Source: Rotaria socialis (Eukaryota > Rotifera > Eurotatoria > Philodinida > Philodinidae). From it: a stretch of 64,000 nucleotides of DNA. Numbering within the stretch: the stretch's first letter is position 1; the number at the start of each line of letters is the position of its first letter. The stretch covers positions 7,639 through 71,638 of the forward strand of contig CAJNYU010001669.1 in the NCBI GenBank assembly GCA_905331475.1, written 5' to 3'. The notes beneath the pieces were generated by a model. It saw only the letters and a program-made list of their open reading frames with translations. It did not search any database and had not been told where the DNA came from. Below are positions 48,510 through 61,915 of this stretch, piece after piece. Position numbers and translations under genes: made by a program.

Positions 48510-49843
48510 AGACCGTTCGAGACCGGTGAAGCAGAGTTCAAGGGTTAAGACTAGAATTTGAATTCCTTCCAAAACATTTTAATTAAGTAGCTAATTACAG
48601 TCGAATTAATGAATTAATCTTCACAGGCCTTGAGAGAAAAGCTTTCGATCCATCACAAACGGTATTAGAAATGCAGGGAGAATAGAGAGGTGGAGTAATG
48701 ACTATGATACACCTCAACAGTTACGTCGTGTTTCACATTTAAATCCCGAAGGGATTGCGCTAACAGCTTTTACTTTTGTGTAAATTAATTGTAATTATAT
48801 TAAAGATTCACTATTCGTTTAGATATTATTTTCCAGCATTTTTTTTTGCATCTTTATTCGAAATGAAGTAAAAAATTAAGTTTGACATAAAAGCTCGTCA
48901 TGTTTAACAGATAGAAGTATAGTATTCGAAATAAAGACGACGTTTCAAAATTCTTAACAGATAGAAAATTTAATGCAAATAGAAAAAGAAATTGATTTAT
49001 TTTTTAAGATTTTTGTGCATTCTTTGTTTGTGTAAGTATTTTTTTCTTTCATAAAATGAATAATAATTTTTATTGTAATAATATTTTCTGCGAACAAACA
49101 ATATCGTTTATGAAAATGATTAGTTATATGTTCATAAGGAATATTTTTATTACTATACGTTGTTTATTGAACGATTTTACATTCGTTAACAATTATTAAA
49201 ATATTCTATTAGAATATTTGAACGGATTGTTTTAAAAGAAATAGATATCGATACTCTACAGATTTTATCATTTTTTGTATTTCTTGAAAGGTAGAAGGAC
49301 GGAGTTGTCATTTAAAAAATTTTGTTTGATGTGAAGCCAGTTGATAAACTAAAATGAAGCCAAAAGTTTACTAGATATTTAAATCTCGAAAGAAGTAAAT
49401 GTATGATTGATTTCTTAATTAGATCTGTGATAGTTTCAGTTTAGCTCGTGGATTTTAATGAGGCTGCATTGAAATTGTCGATCGATTCATATGGAACGAT
49501 CCGAACGTATTCAAATTCATAATTGTTCATGATTTAACTATCAACAGCAGTGTGAAACAATTCAAATTATTTATTGATTAGATTGTTTAGCTTTGTTCAC
49601 TTTAGACTTTCATACACTTATTCTCAATATATTGGGCTGCACTAACGTTGTATTCATAGAAAGATGTTTGAAGAGAAAAAAAGTTGTCGAAGAGAATTTG
49701 TATGAAATCATATTCAGATTTTTTCCCAAGGAAATTAATTTTCTAAAACTCAAATTTGTCAATTTAGGTGTTATTTTTTATAGATGTAAAGGAAAAAAGA
49801 GAAAATATGGTGTTCATATCTTTAAGTGATTTTTTCAGATAAG
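48510..49843. other. intergenic, non-coding
   Basis: AT-rich sequence between the gap and the F-box gene start. Nothing supportable; a frame at 49593-49829 immediately upstream of the F-box ATG has no resemblance and is probably chance. Confidence 0.4.
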
Positions 49844-52800
49844 ATGATATGTACATTTGAAACATTACCAAATGAAGTTCTTATTATTATCTTCTCTTAT
49901 TTATCATGGTTAGAAATGTTAACTTTGTGGCCATTAAATCACCGCATAAATAATCTTATTTGTTCAATTATTTCAATAAATGATAATCGGCAAAATAGTG
50001 GTATTGTTATTAAAGATTCAGGTTTATCTTACGACAAATATTATTTAAGATTACTACCATTTCTTAATCGTTCATCATTATTATCATTTTGTTCTTGTAT
50101 TCGACGTATGTGTTATGATGGAACAAATTCAATAGCTTGTAATATTAGTTATGAATGGATTTTTTTTCAAAATAATGATCAAAAAATGCTTCGTTTTCCT
50201 TTTCTAAAATCACTTGTTCTCACTCGATGCTGGTTGTCTGGACCATTAATTCAAAATTTATCTTTACTTATTGACAACCAATTAGATGAACTTACTTTAA
50301 CATTTGATAACGACGCATTCAATGCTCTTCGATATGAACTACCAAGTGTGAAAAGAAAATATAACAAGAGTAATTAAGAATCTTTTAATTAATTTATCAA
50401 AGAGGGAAAATATCAAATAGAAAACTTGATAAAAGCTAATATACGAAAGATATCTTATCAAGTAAAATTAGGCAAGTTCGATGAAATCTGATGATTCTAG
50501 TATTAGATTATATGTGCATGTTGCATAATTGCACAAAATTATACGATAAAATATACTTGAAAGAGAAAGGACAAAGGCATAGTTGGCTTTATTTAGGATG
50601 GAGAATTTTTATACTAAACTGAGATTTTTTCATGATGTTAAACTTATTTAATTAATGATGTATAAATATGCAGAGGTATATAAAAATGGAAGAATAAAAG
50701 AGGAAGGATGTATTAGTCGGAAATATAGTTATGTGTTGTCGTGAAGGATGCACAAAAGAAACATGGTAATAATTATATGTATTTAGTTTTCAGTGAATTA
50801 GTTAAATCAGGTACAATAATATAATGCAGTGGGAAAACAAATTTTCTGAAAGGACCAAGACTATAATACATTTATAAGAGTGTACGTATGGAGAAGTAGA
50901 CATTACAATACTGGTGTAAATATATAGTCCTAATAAGACACATAGGAGAGTATAGGCGCGAAAATCTATGTCTACGAATGTACATCTGTGGATGTAGGTA
51001 AAAAGATATTGCTGTAAGGATACAGGCATAATACTATAGAAATTAGGTTATATATTTTGAACTGTAGATTTACTTGGTGAGGCAAAACTCGTGCAATATT
51101 TTCTGCTTTACATATATCTTTGTATAGGAACATGATAAAACATTGATCTTGTTTTGAAAAGATGCATCATCGAATTCTTTACAAACTCACATTCTCTTAA
51201 TTTCGAACAATAGAACTTCACATTTTTACAGGTCACATAGTGTGAGTATATGAAGTGGATCTACTTCCCACACGTTTTTAAAACTTTTTCCAACAATGCA
51301 TTCAAGCCATAAACAGGCATGTACGAAACTTTCTATTTATAATTTGAGTGTATATCAAATGCTCTTTTAGAATTATTTGTAAGCATTTGATCACGATCTA
51401 TATTCATCTACAGACTGTTGCCTGTTTGGGCTGCTACAACGGAAATGGCCCTCTGGGCACTATTCAGATTCTTCCAACTGAATCGTTTTTTCATGTGTTA
51501 TTTGGGCTTCACCTAGAAAGAGAAATCCGTTTTCTACAAAATACTGCAAAAATGAAGTCAGTTTGCACACCTAGAACATCTTCTTTGATAAGACGTAGCC
51601 AAGCATGAAAATCATGGTGTTTTCAAAATGTGGCACTGCGCCTAACCGAAAGAACGACCATTTAGAAACGTCGTCTATATATACAATCGACAGAGAATTC
51701 CAAGAGCTGTCTATCAGTAAATAATGTTCCAATGACAAAATATCCACTAGGATGGAAAAATAAATTATTAAAAAGTGTGAAGTTCTATTGTTCAAAATTA
51801 AGAGAATATGAGTTTGTAGAGAATTCGATGGCGCATCGTTTGAAAACAAGATCAATGTTTTATCATGTTCCTATACAAAGATACATGCAAAACAGAAAAT
51901 GTTGCATGGGTTTTGCCTCACCCAGTATATGTATATGTTTAAAGATATAGTTTTACTGGATAAAATGTAGTGTTAACGATTGAAGAATATAGTGATGGTG
52001 ATGCAATTGATTTTTTATTGGTTTAATTATATTTTTTGAGTTTACGTAGATTCATTGATAGAAAATGGTAATTTTCGTAAATAACTTTCATTTAATTGCA
52101 TAAACGTAGAGCAAGTTATTCATATACAAGAAAACATTTGATTTGAAAAATAGATGAAATTTTTGTGTTGGTGCAAACATGAAAAAAGAATTTCTCTTTT
52201 CTCAGTAATGATTATTTCTTTCTATTGATAAATTATAGAGAAACTACTCGACATGTTCAAACATTTTCTATGTCAATTATTCTCATCTCAATGTCAATTA
52301 AATTCTCTTCGACTTGATATTGGTAGTTATGATATTGATCAGTGTATAAAAATATTCTCTGATTCATATTACAATCCAATTCCAAATCAAGTTCAGTCTT
52401 CTTGCATGACACTTTCTCGTTTATATATTCGCATAAAATGCACATATTTTCTTGAACATCTTATTGAACATATGCCTGCTCTTGAACGGCTATCAGTAGA
52501 ATTTAACAAAACATTAAATATTCAACCGCGGTCTGTATCATTAATTGAACAATTATGTCAATCAAATGGAAATTGGTATAATAAAGTAAGAACAAAAAGC
52601 ATTGTCTCGTTCTTGGATGAAAGATCAACTACCAAGTATCATTAGTTTTCTAATGAGGTGTTTATTTCATTGATTATTTTATCGCAGAGCAGCGGTTTTT
52701 TGAATTTTACAATATTCGATTACAGATTATTTTCTTTGAAGATTAAATAATGTTAGAAATATTTTGAAAATTTCCTATTTAACTACTTATTTGAATTGTT

Positions 52801-55800
52801 TACGCGTAGAAAATACTGCTACCGTGAGTTTTAGTTAGAAATGTATTTTTTTTTAAACCTATTCAGATTTCTTCATCAATCCTATATTTTGCTTAACCCA
52901 AAATCTCATATCATAATTTAGAACTAACGAAAAAAATTATTGAAAAAAAGTAAATTTTATCTCGATAGAGTGAAAATCTTGAAGACAGGTCGTAGAAGTA
53001 TCAAGGATTATAGTTAGATAGGATGTTTGGCATAAGCTGTGTACTACTGCGTCTTAATTAGGGCCAATTCATTGAGAACAATTTTCAACGTATTTTCTTT
53101 AGTTTTCTTAACTCATGAAGAAAAAATTCATTTTTCATAAATCTTTTGATTAAAATCGAGTTTGATAAAATATATTTAAACATATCAGCAATTACGTTGT
53201 TCTATTCTTCATATAGAACGTGAAAAGAATTCGGTTTTCTGAAAAATAATATTGTATGAATATCATTCGAACATGCGTGCAATTTCTTTTGTTGAATTGT
53301 TACATGTTTTAACAGAATTGTTGATTAGACATGGAAAGCGCATTAATATGAAATGATCAAATAGAACGCATAACTAATAAATGTAATAACATGCTCAGAT
53401 GATTCACAATTCTATTGACAATTTAATGACCGGACTGGAAAGTTTGTATATTGTACGAGATCATTTATTGCACATTTCGATTTCTTCTTATCATAAATTG
53501 AAAAAAGCGAAATAATTTTTATTTTTATTATTAAAGAATTAAATTGTATTTTTGTTTTTGATAATAGGTTCCAAATCTACGATATTTTGCTTTGAAAAGT
53601 TTCATTCTAAATGATTTGGAATTTGTCTATCTGAAATGGCTTCTTAATAATTTAAATCATGTTCAAAAACTGAAACTTCGCCTAGGAAATGAAAAACTAT
53701 ATCGAGCAGATCAAATAATATGGAAATCGTTTATTGATGCAAATTTTGTTCAACAATATTGTTTACCGGACATTATAGATAATATAATAAATTTTGATTT
53801 CTATATATCTTCTCCTTGTCAATTATTACCGATTGATGCTGAAAAAGTAATCAGCTCATTTCAACGTCATCCTCTTTTTATTACTCGTCAATGGACAAAT
53901 ATAAAATATTTTTATGATCCAATAAGATCGTATCAGCACTTGTTTTCTACAAATATCAACATCACACTTCAAAGCTTTAATGGCTTAGTGTAAGATATTC
54001 TACGGGTTCTTAATTGAATAACATTTTTTCCTACTTCAGTAATGATTCGTATGTTTTTCAATGGCCAAACATTCAACATATTTCGATTGATTTTCATCCA
54101 TCACTTTATATATTTCTTGAGCAACTCGATGAAAAATTTCCCAGTGTTTCTTCGATTACAGTTTATATGGGTAAATATTTATTATTATAATTTTCTTTTT
54201 AATCTCTTCAAACTTCATACTAATGCAAGAATTGGAAAAAGTTAGAAAAAGATATTGACCGAAAAAAAATTCGTATTGAAGACAGAATAACGAATATTCT
54301 TTCACACAATTTAAATCGACGAAATAATGTTTTAGTGCAATTCATAGAACGAAAACTGTTCGACCAACGTCATATTTATTTGAATTAAACTGTAGCTGAT
54401 CGTGTTAATTAAAAGAGACTACTCCTTAAACTCATTTATTGTCAACTAACTGATGCTCATAATTTATAAACAATGAATTAATAATTAGTTCGTGACTGAG
54501 ATCACTGTAAGAAACTACTACGCAGTTCAGGAGAACTAGTCGAATAGGTAGACTAATTCTTGTGTGCTGTGAAGTGTCACACATTAAGTCATATTAACCA
54601 AATTTTAATACTTTTTATATAGCTTCATTGAAGATTGTCAGTTGTAGAAATTCATATTTTGTAGAAAGTTTTAACGAAAACGATAAAAACCGTATAAATA
54701 GGATTTCATCATGCTAAATTTTGTTAGGTAGATAGTTGTATTTATGACGTTTTAAATAGGAAATTTATCTCAATAAAATTTTTCTTCTAAGAAATTTCAA
54801 TTTAAAATTTGATTCAGTGTACTTCTATCACAATATTATCTACAATAGAAACTTGTTTTAGCGGAAATGCGATTCTGATGTGCTAGCAAATCTAAAATTA
54901 TTTTAATTAGCTTTGAAAAATAGGATAGAAAGCGTTGACTTTCATTAAAAGAAAATTGTAGGACAGTATTCATCTATGTATTATCAGACTGGAGTTATGC
55001 GGCACGGAAAAGATCTTTATCTGAGTCCGGTAGTTTTAGTTTTGTTCAGATCCTGGCTCCGATACTTTGAATTTTTCGGAGTCGTGATCTACATTTGGAG
55101 AACTTTTTCAAAAGTCTTTCGCAATGAATCTAAAAAACGTCTTAAATACTCGATTCTTTACTGATTTAGTTGATTAATATCACTTTTTAGTGACCTCTTC
55201 TGAGTAGAGATGGCAATTTATCTTTATTTTACTTTATAAAAAGTAAAAAAGTTTAACTTAAGTTGGTTTGACAGACTAAAGTAAAATTGGCAAAACAATA
55301 TTTTGCGTGTATATTTATAAAAAAATCGATATTTTCAGCTTTACCTTACGTTATTTTCTACTTATGTTATTATATAATGAAATACCATAGAAGAGTTTTT
55401 GAAATGTTATAGCGTTATCAACTTATGATAACGAACTAAAAAACTGACAAAAAATTAAAACTACAGTGTTTTACTATAATTTTCTTTACTTTATCCAATA
55501 AGGTATAAAGATAAAGTGCTTCTCCTACTCGTAAGTTTCGTTTTGAATAAATGTTTCTTATAGTTCTTATCTCTGTAACTTTTCTTTAATTGGTTCCATC
55601 ACTTCCCTCCAGATTGATGGTTTCACAAAAATGGAACTAAGAGACGAATTGAAACCGTCTTTTCTAAATTTCTTCGAAACAAAACCGTGGAAAAAGTTCT
55701 TTTGAACGGTCGAACTCTAGCTGGTCTAGCCCCAACAAATTTTTATTTTTTAGTTCCAATCTCACACACATCTATATTAGACACGTTGACTTAAAAATAC

Positions 55801-58800
55801 AGAGATTCAGAAGTAATTTTAAATTAATAATTTTTCATTTTTTAAAATAGAATATTATAAAAGTTTTGATGAAGCAGATGTTCAGTTATCATTGGCAAAG
55901 CCGTTCGAAACAGGACTACACAAGGTGGCCGATATTCGATTTCGAAATATTACAAAGCTTACCTTTGGAGATCGTTTTTTTCGTGAAAACTGTAAGTATG
56001 AAGTTGTTTTTATTTTGAAATTTTATAAAGACAATGAAACATTTTCCTTTCACAATATCCAATGGATATCATTGAAGAGTGAACTGCTCAGTATTTTGCC
56101 CCTGTCTCTGTCAATTATGTTGGTTAAAGTTGAATTTTGTTGGCAAAATATATTTCGTTTGATTCACTACAAATCTGGATAAAATAGTTTAGTGTAAAAA
56201 TTAATCGTGAAGCTTTGTGAACTTTGAACTATAAGACGCGACAAAGACTAGCCCTACAACAGAGCGGTTTGTGTAAATTAACCATCTTTTTGCTTTAATG
56301 GAGCAGACACTTAATCTCATTCGTCTCGATTCTACAATACATACATATACAAGTAGACTGACATTTCTCGCAACGACTTCTAATGTCTTGTAAAATTCAT
56401 ATAATTCATGTATTGCAATTCATTTATCCTTTAATTCTTATCGTAATAATGTATATAATCATTAAGTAGACGATTTAAATTAATATTCCTTAGTGTGAAA
56501 TTAAATATTAAACTTTAAAGAATATCAATAAGGATTTCTTTTAGATGCTTGTGATAAATCAACAGGTCGAAACAAAGAACGTGCGAAAGTACTTGCTCAT
56601 CTAATTTCAATGCCTGTCCAACTCAAATATATTTTACTTGAAAAATTCCAATGGCTTTTACACGTAGTTGAATATGTAAGTATCTGTTCGATTTGACAAG
56701 CATTCTGTGACTGTTGTTTTTTTTTCATTATTTTAAATCCATATAATTTATTTTGTGACTTACTCCTTTTTGGTTTCTGTATTTGAATCGAGTTGTTCTC
56801 ATATGTTATTTTTAGGCATTTAATGAATTAAAAAATAATGCATTAACTTCTGTTCGATATACTGAATTTGGTATTCCTAGCTGTCATTGTGGTAGAAATG
56901 AATCTGCTTATATTGGTAAACATCTGGTACCATTTCTCACGATGTATATGCCTGATTTACAAACATTACGTCTCTGGCGACCAGATGATTTCCCTTGGAC
57001 AACTGGTAAGTTTATTATAAATAAGAGAAAATCAATTACAGTGCTTTGACAGATATTTCTGTACGAATATAAGTGAAAAATTCCCTTTTTACGATTTAGG
57101 AAAAGAATTATTTTCATATTAATTCAATTAAAATTATCCTTTTTTATTGAGTATATCTGCGTTAGTAGTGAATCATTCAAGGGGAAAAGGCGAGCTTGGG
57201 ATTTTGAAAATCCAAAATTTGAATGATGGAAATTCCAGCTGAGTTTTTTTATTCATGTGTGCCTCATGATCCTTAGAATATTCTAAAATTTTCAGCACAA
57301 ACGGATGTTTCCTTCTCAAGATAATGAATGCGCAAGAAATACTCATTTTATGACACGGCCAGGAAATCCAGTTTTTTTGAAAATTCAATATTTTAAAAAG
57401 GAAACATTTATTCGAGTTGAAACTTTTAAGATCTTCTATGGATCATGAAACCTATATATGGGAAGAATTTCAGGTCGAAACTACGTCATTCACAAGGGGG
57501 GAAATGCTTTTCAATTTTGGGATTTTCAAAATTCTAAAGATCTGCCTTCCCCCTTGGATTCGATGCATCAAAAGTAAATTTGGGTATTTTCAAAATCGTC
57601 TTTTTTTGTTGAAACGTATGAATTCGATGGAAAGTAAACATAATCTTAAGCAAAGAGCTTTGGAAAACGCTTATCAATATAACTCTTAATGGCTTATAAT
57701 GTAGATTTCGCATATCTTCATCACGTTTCTTATATGAATACAATGCTCTATGACAGAAACAGCAGAGCGCCGCGGGACGCCCAAAACGTTGTTCCATCCC
57801 GTCTCGCAGTATTCTAATGTATAAACACAAAATCCTTTCTTTTTATCTAAAAATGTATTTGAAACATATTAGCTAATTCATACTTTCTTGTTAATGAAAC
57901 TAATTCGTTTTACTAGCTATATACTACACGATAATGTTTACATGGAAAAAGGTTTCACCACAATGACATTGACATAAGAAAGTCGCTGTTATAAAAATAA
58001 AGAAAAGTCTAATAAAAAACACAAGCAAAAGTACTGCTTTTCGAGTAACTGATCTAAGAAAAAAATACATCGTTAAGATTTGTTCGGTTAATTCAAGATC
58101 TATGCTCCGTCATAGTAAAACTATAGCTATGAAGGATGGGGACGGGCTTTGGACCCTACTGAATCACATCGATTCGGCTGGATCCTAGAGCTGATTCACT
58201 CGGCAGTACCAAATTTTATCAATAATTACCAGAATCCTCATAAAGCAATTGCGATATATTAATTCTCGCTGAAATACATTCATCCCAACTATAGTTTAGC
58301 AGCGTGCACTGATATTTAATGAAAAACAATAATGTGGATCCTGATGGACACTGTTGGATACTGAAGGACTCTTATGGACACCAATGAACGGTAATAAATT
58401 GTAAAATAGATTTATTAGAATCTAAAGAGAACTGTCAGAACTTACTTTAGTTAAGTAAACTTCAGTCTACTTTAATCTATCAAACTTTAATTATGTTTAC
58501 AATAATTTGCAATCAGTGCCGAAAGATGGAACCTGGAGTATCTTACTAGATCCTAGGATTCACTGGAATCCACCTATCATCTTTGTTCTCTCCGTATAAA
58601 TTTACGCACAATCGTTGTTCCTACGTGTATGAACTTGGCGGGACAGAAAAGTGAATTGATCGGGTTTCATCCCATCTCATCAGGAATCATGTTCAATCCC
58701 GCTCCGTCTGGTCATCTTTTCAATTTTTATCGTCCCATCCCGGGATGGGATCGCCCCGCGGAGCTTTAGTTTACACTTAAAATTTGCCCTTATCTATTAA

Positions 58801-59314
58801 TTTCTACAGTACATTTATTAGATAAAATAAAATGACTAAAAAGAAAGAATGACAAATATATAGATGTTTTTTTGATAGATTATGATAAATGAGACAAGAC
58901 ATGTTCAATACGATTCTTCTCTGAATGACATTTAAAATTTAGAAATCGTTTGTCTTAAGTTCAGATTTTTATTTTTTGTTTTTTTGTTTAAGTGCTACCA
59001 AATCGTTCAGAAGGATATTTTCGTGAGACTTCCCATCACCGATGGTGGACAGTCTTGTACACATCTGAATTGATAGGTTTGTAAATGAAATAATTCATAA
59101 TAGAAACTATAAACTCTTTTATTTAGCTCAACAGGTCAGTATTTTTGAACAAGATCTTCGTCAATTAGTAGAACAATTGAAACACTTTGTCTTTCTTGAT
59201 ATTTATGGTGCAATTCCTTACCAAAAAGTAGAAGCTTATCGTTCAATGGTTCAAACTCGTTTCCCTAACTGTCGAAGTCATGTTGATGTATCAAAATTTT
59301 GTCTATGGCTTTGA
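49844..59314 (+). CDS. large F-box protein (bdelloid-type family)
   Basis: Nine exons join in frame to 711 residues: 49844-50345, 52239-52585, 53568-53989, 54040-54170, 55851-55991, 56545-56675, 56816-57005, 58993-59076, 59127-59314. The F-box occupies residues 5-45 ('LPNEVLIIIFSYLSWLEMLT', then LWPLNHRINNLI); it would dock on Skp1 in an SCF ubiquitin ligase. The rest is leucine-rich and irregular, suited to substrate binding: 'FLKSLVLTRCWLSGPLIQNL', 'LEHLIEHMPALERLSVEF', FALKSFILNDLEFVYLKWLL. The C-terminal part reads IGKHLVPFLTMYMPDLQTLR, LWRPDDFPWTT, HHRWWTVLYTSE, FLDIYGAIPYQKVEAYRSMV. I associate this architecture with multigene families of bdelloids. No frameshift or stop was found, so it appears intact. 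Introns 1, 4 and 7 are 1.7-2.0 kb, unusually long here. A candidate alternative 3' exon is at 54246-54388. Confidence 0.88.
54246..54388 (+). other. possible alternative terminal exon of the F-box gene
   Basis: Within F-box intron 4, an AG at 54244-54245 would join exon 4 in phase and open 47 codons (KDIDRKKIRIEDRITNILSH, then NLNRRNNVLVQFIERKLF) to TAA at 54386-54388. It reads like an amphipathic, charged helix. The acceptor lacks a good pyrimidine tract, while the better-looking AG at 54228 is out of phase with the normal donor. It may be a relic of another gene copy. Use of this exon would remove the C-terminal 245 or so residues of the F-box protein. Confidence 0.3.
57006..58992. other. 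intron 7 of the F-box gene, repeat-bearing
   Basis: A 2-kb intron. It holds two similar segments with TTTTGGGATTTTCAAAAT-like sequence (about 57195-57215 and 57517-57535 in opposite or like orientation), GGATCCTA/GATTCACT-type motifs repeated near 58180-58200 and 58550-58575, and a C+G-rich palindrome at 58733-58750. No transposase-like frame seen. Confidence 0.4.
58733..58750. repeat. perfect 18-bp palindrome
   Basis: TCCCATCCCGGGATGGGA is self-complementary along all 18 bases and sits inside a G+C-rich patch (58610-58765) of otherwise AT-rich intron DNA. Confidence 0.8.
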
Positions 59315-60455
59315 TTTCTGATTCCTTATGTATCGTAACAAATAGGAATTATAGATCATTATGGTACTCATTAACTTGTTTTTTTTCTCTATTGATTTTT
59401 GTGGAATATTAAATAAACTAAAAATGAATGGTATGAAACAATTGAAGGGGAATATGTACTTGCATTTATGTATTTATTTGCAAAATAATTTATCATGGAC
59501 TAGTGGCAGCACCAGGGGTGAAAACAGCGGACTCCCCAACTGCCAAGGCCTACAGAGTCTATTTGGTGGGTGTGGGTGTGGGTGTGGGTGTTTGGATGGG
59601 TACACTTTGATTTCTGTTGTCATATCAACCCGCATCCACAACCAAACCCAAAAGGCATCAAAATTAGGGGTGATCTTAATTCTATTAATAAGCTTCACAA
59701 AGATTCTAATAGTCTAGAAGTAAAGTACTCGGTTAATTGTATAAAATAATTGATATAAATAATCCTAAAGTATCTATATGCCCCAGCCATGAACTTAAAA
59801 ATCGAATATCTCCATAAGGTTGCACCAACAGTCGCTAATATTTTAACCATATTAGTTTGGCGTTGAAGGCTTTCTATTGATGCAAAAATATCTGGTAAAT
59901 TCAACTTACAGTTCGAACACATCCATTGTTAGATCTACAGCGGTTTGTAACGCATTCAATGTAAGACGCTGAATCGTACAGTAAATCAGCTCCGACAAAT
60001 TAGAAAAAAATTGATAGGTGCAGCCTTTTCGGCATTCTTTCTGCGTTAAAGACTTTTGATGAATAGAAGAATAATAGGAAATCAGAGTTTAATCTATCCA
60101 GGAAAAATTTGTTTCCCTAAGACATTATATCCTAGGTGCTTACAAAGTCATGAGGGAATGTGTAAAGGCCAAGAGAATATTTTGTCCTGCTGTTTTTATG
60201 ACACTATGAAGTATGCTTTCTTATTGTTCTTCACTGCAGACCAAGTTTGCGGTAATGCATTTTCAGAACAGTATATTACCTTGCCTCCTTAAGAGTAGTT
60301 CAACTATACGTTCTGCTAGATTCAAATGATTTTTGAGATATTGCAATTTCAAAAAACAGCACGACTCAGGCTTTTTTTAATCAGATTTCTGAAATCTCAA
60401 GGATTGAGTTCCTGTATGATAAAATGCCGCTCAAACCATGGCTTACATGGAAGTA
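59315..60455. other. intergenic, non-coding
   Basis: From the F-box stop to the inverted-repeat element. Contains the telomere-like tract. A frame at 60056-60292 has no domain and no clear splice partner with the gene exons further right. Confidence 0.4.
59565..59590. repeat. interstitial telomere-like (TGTGGG)n
   Basis: GGTGGG followed by three perfect TGTGGG units and a partial fourth. TGTGGG is the unit reported for bdelloid telomeres. About 35 bp downstream (59628-59653) a degenerate complement (CCCGCATCCACAACCAAACCC) occurs in the opposite orientation, making a loose inverted arrangement. Confidence 0.6.
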
Positions 60456-61693
60456 CACTGTAAAAAAAAAGAGTAGAATAATAAACCCTTGTCCTTTCTA
60501 CAAATCATGCTAAACCCTTGAAGGGTTTATGGCGTTGTCATAAACCCTTTAAGGGTTTATGAAACGAAGGGTATATGAAAAAAAGATGATACAAGAAGAA
60601 AAAGGGTTTATTAATCTGAGATTTAAGGAGAAGGGTATATGATTTTTATCTTCAAGGGTATTTTAATATGCGGTTTCAATAAAAGGGTTTATTACTTTCG
60701 TACTAAGGGTATTTTATTCTACGGTCTCGAGAAAAGGGTTTATTACTTACTTAAATAGGGTATTTTATTCTACGGTGAGGGATTTACGGGGATTTATTGT
60801 TCTACTTCATCATCAAAAGGGTTTTTTATTCTTCGTTCAAAGGATTACACTTTTTCAACTGATATATATATATACCATGAAAATTTCTCACGGGACACTT
60901 CAAACAATTTGATATAATAAACATGTTAATACAATCATTTTCTCACAATGCTGCCATGCATGCATCGATGCACTTTTCATTTCGTACCTGTTTCGTAAAA
61001 CATAACGGTATGATAAAGAAGCGCTAATTTCTCTAATAAATTTTGAATCATTTCGAGCTAAACTTATACTTTTAAAGGTTTTTAAAATAAACCAACAATT
61101 TTATAAAAGTATAAGAAATATATACGTCATAAATCTCTAGAAAAATAAGAAATATGTTAGAAAATTTTTGAAAAAATGAAGCAAAACGTTTTTAAATCTT
61201 TTTAAAATTCTTTTTGAGGAAATATACGTCAAAAACAAATTTTTCCTAATTTATTCAAATATGTAAAAAAATAATTTTTTTAAATGCAAAATATTTTTTG
61301 TATATTTTTATGGCAATTAAAAATGTAATAACAATTGTTCCGCTTAACTTTATATCATCTTCAGTTTCCTATAAAGTTTCGTTTGATTTAAGTAGCATTT
61401 CTTACTACATATTGATATCATACGACTGACCGAATGGATAACATCTTGGACTATCAACCAATACATCTCATGATCGAACCTAGGACAACGCAGTAAGTTC
61501 CAAAATTTTAATCGGATCAAAAAATACGTTGTGATGCGCATTGTAAACACAAACGAAAAAGAACCATCGTCTACTCCTTTGTTTTTGGATTCTTTTTCCG
61601 AAAGATTGTTAACGCGTTTTTTAAGGCGCTTGCCTGAATGGAAATTGTAATAAACCCTTTAAGGGTATATTAATATACGTTTTTTTTACAGTG
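60456..61693. mobile_element. non-autonomous DNA transposon with TA duplication
   Basis: CACTGTAAAAAAAA at 60456 and its inverted copy TTTTTTTTACAGTG ending at 61693 bound a 1,238-bp segment. It is flanked on both sides by TA (60454-60455, 61694-61695), fitting a TA target-site duplication. Next to each terminus lies an (ATAAACCCTT...AAGGGT) motif in inverted orientation. The left 380 bp contains a dozen or so AAGGGTTTAT / AAGGGTATTTTA variants spaced about 40 bp apart; one pair forms a perfect dyad (CATAAACCCTTTAAGGGTTT at 60539). No transposase is encoded. TA target and CACTG ends suggest mobilisation by a Tc1/mariner-superfamily enzyme, but other superfamilies use TA too. Confidence 0.75.
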
Positions 61694-61915
61694 TACGTAG
61701 TACTGGAATCGAATACAACGATATTCTTGGTATAACTAACTTTGTGAAAGAAAAAATCTTTTCACTTTTGGCGATTGGAATTCTATAATTTTTATTGTAA
61801 TTAGAGACGCACATTTTCGGGCTATAGCTTTTTTATTGTATTATGTGTCAGCGCATTGACCGTCTCAAGTCAAAAATTGTAATCAGTGCGTAGAATTAAA
61901 AATATCTTAATTCAG
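61694..61915. other. probable intron sequence
   Basis: Between the transposon and the first recognisable exon of the partial gene; no coding signal. The element therefore probably lies in an intron or just upstream of that gene. Confidence 0.35.

Noticed and set aside
48510..48560. tRNA-like B box after the gap (GTTCAAGGGTT)
   Set aside because: No matching A box or foldable cloverleaf could be drawn in the surrounding sequence.
59474..59698. Minus-strand ORF with PHPHPHPP run
   Set aside because: It is merely the translation of the TGTGGG tract.
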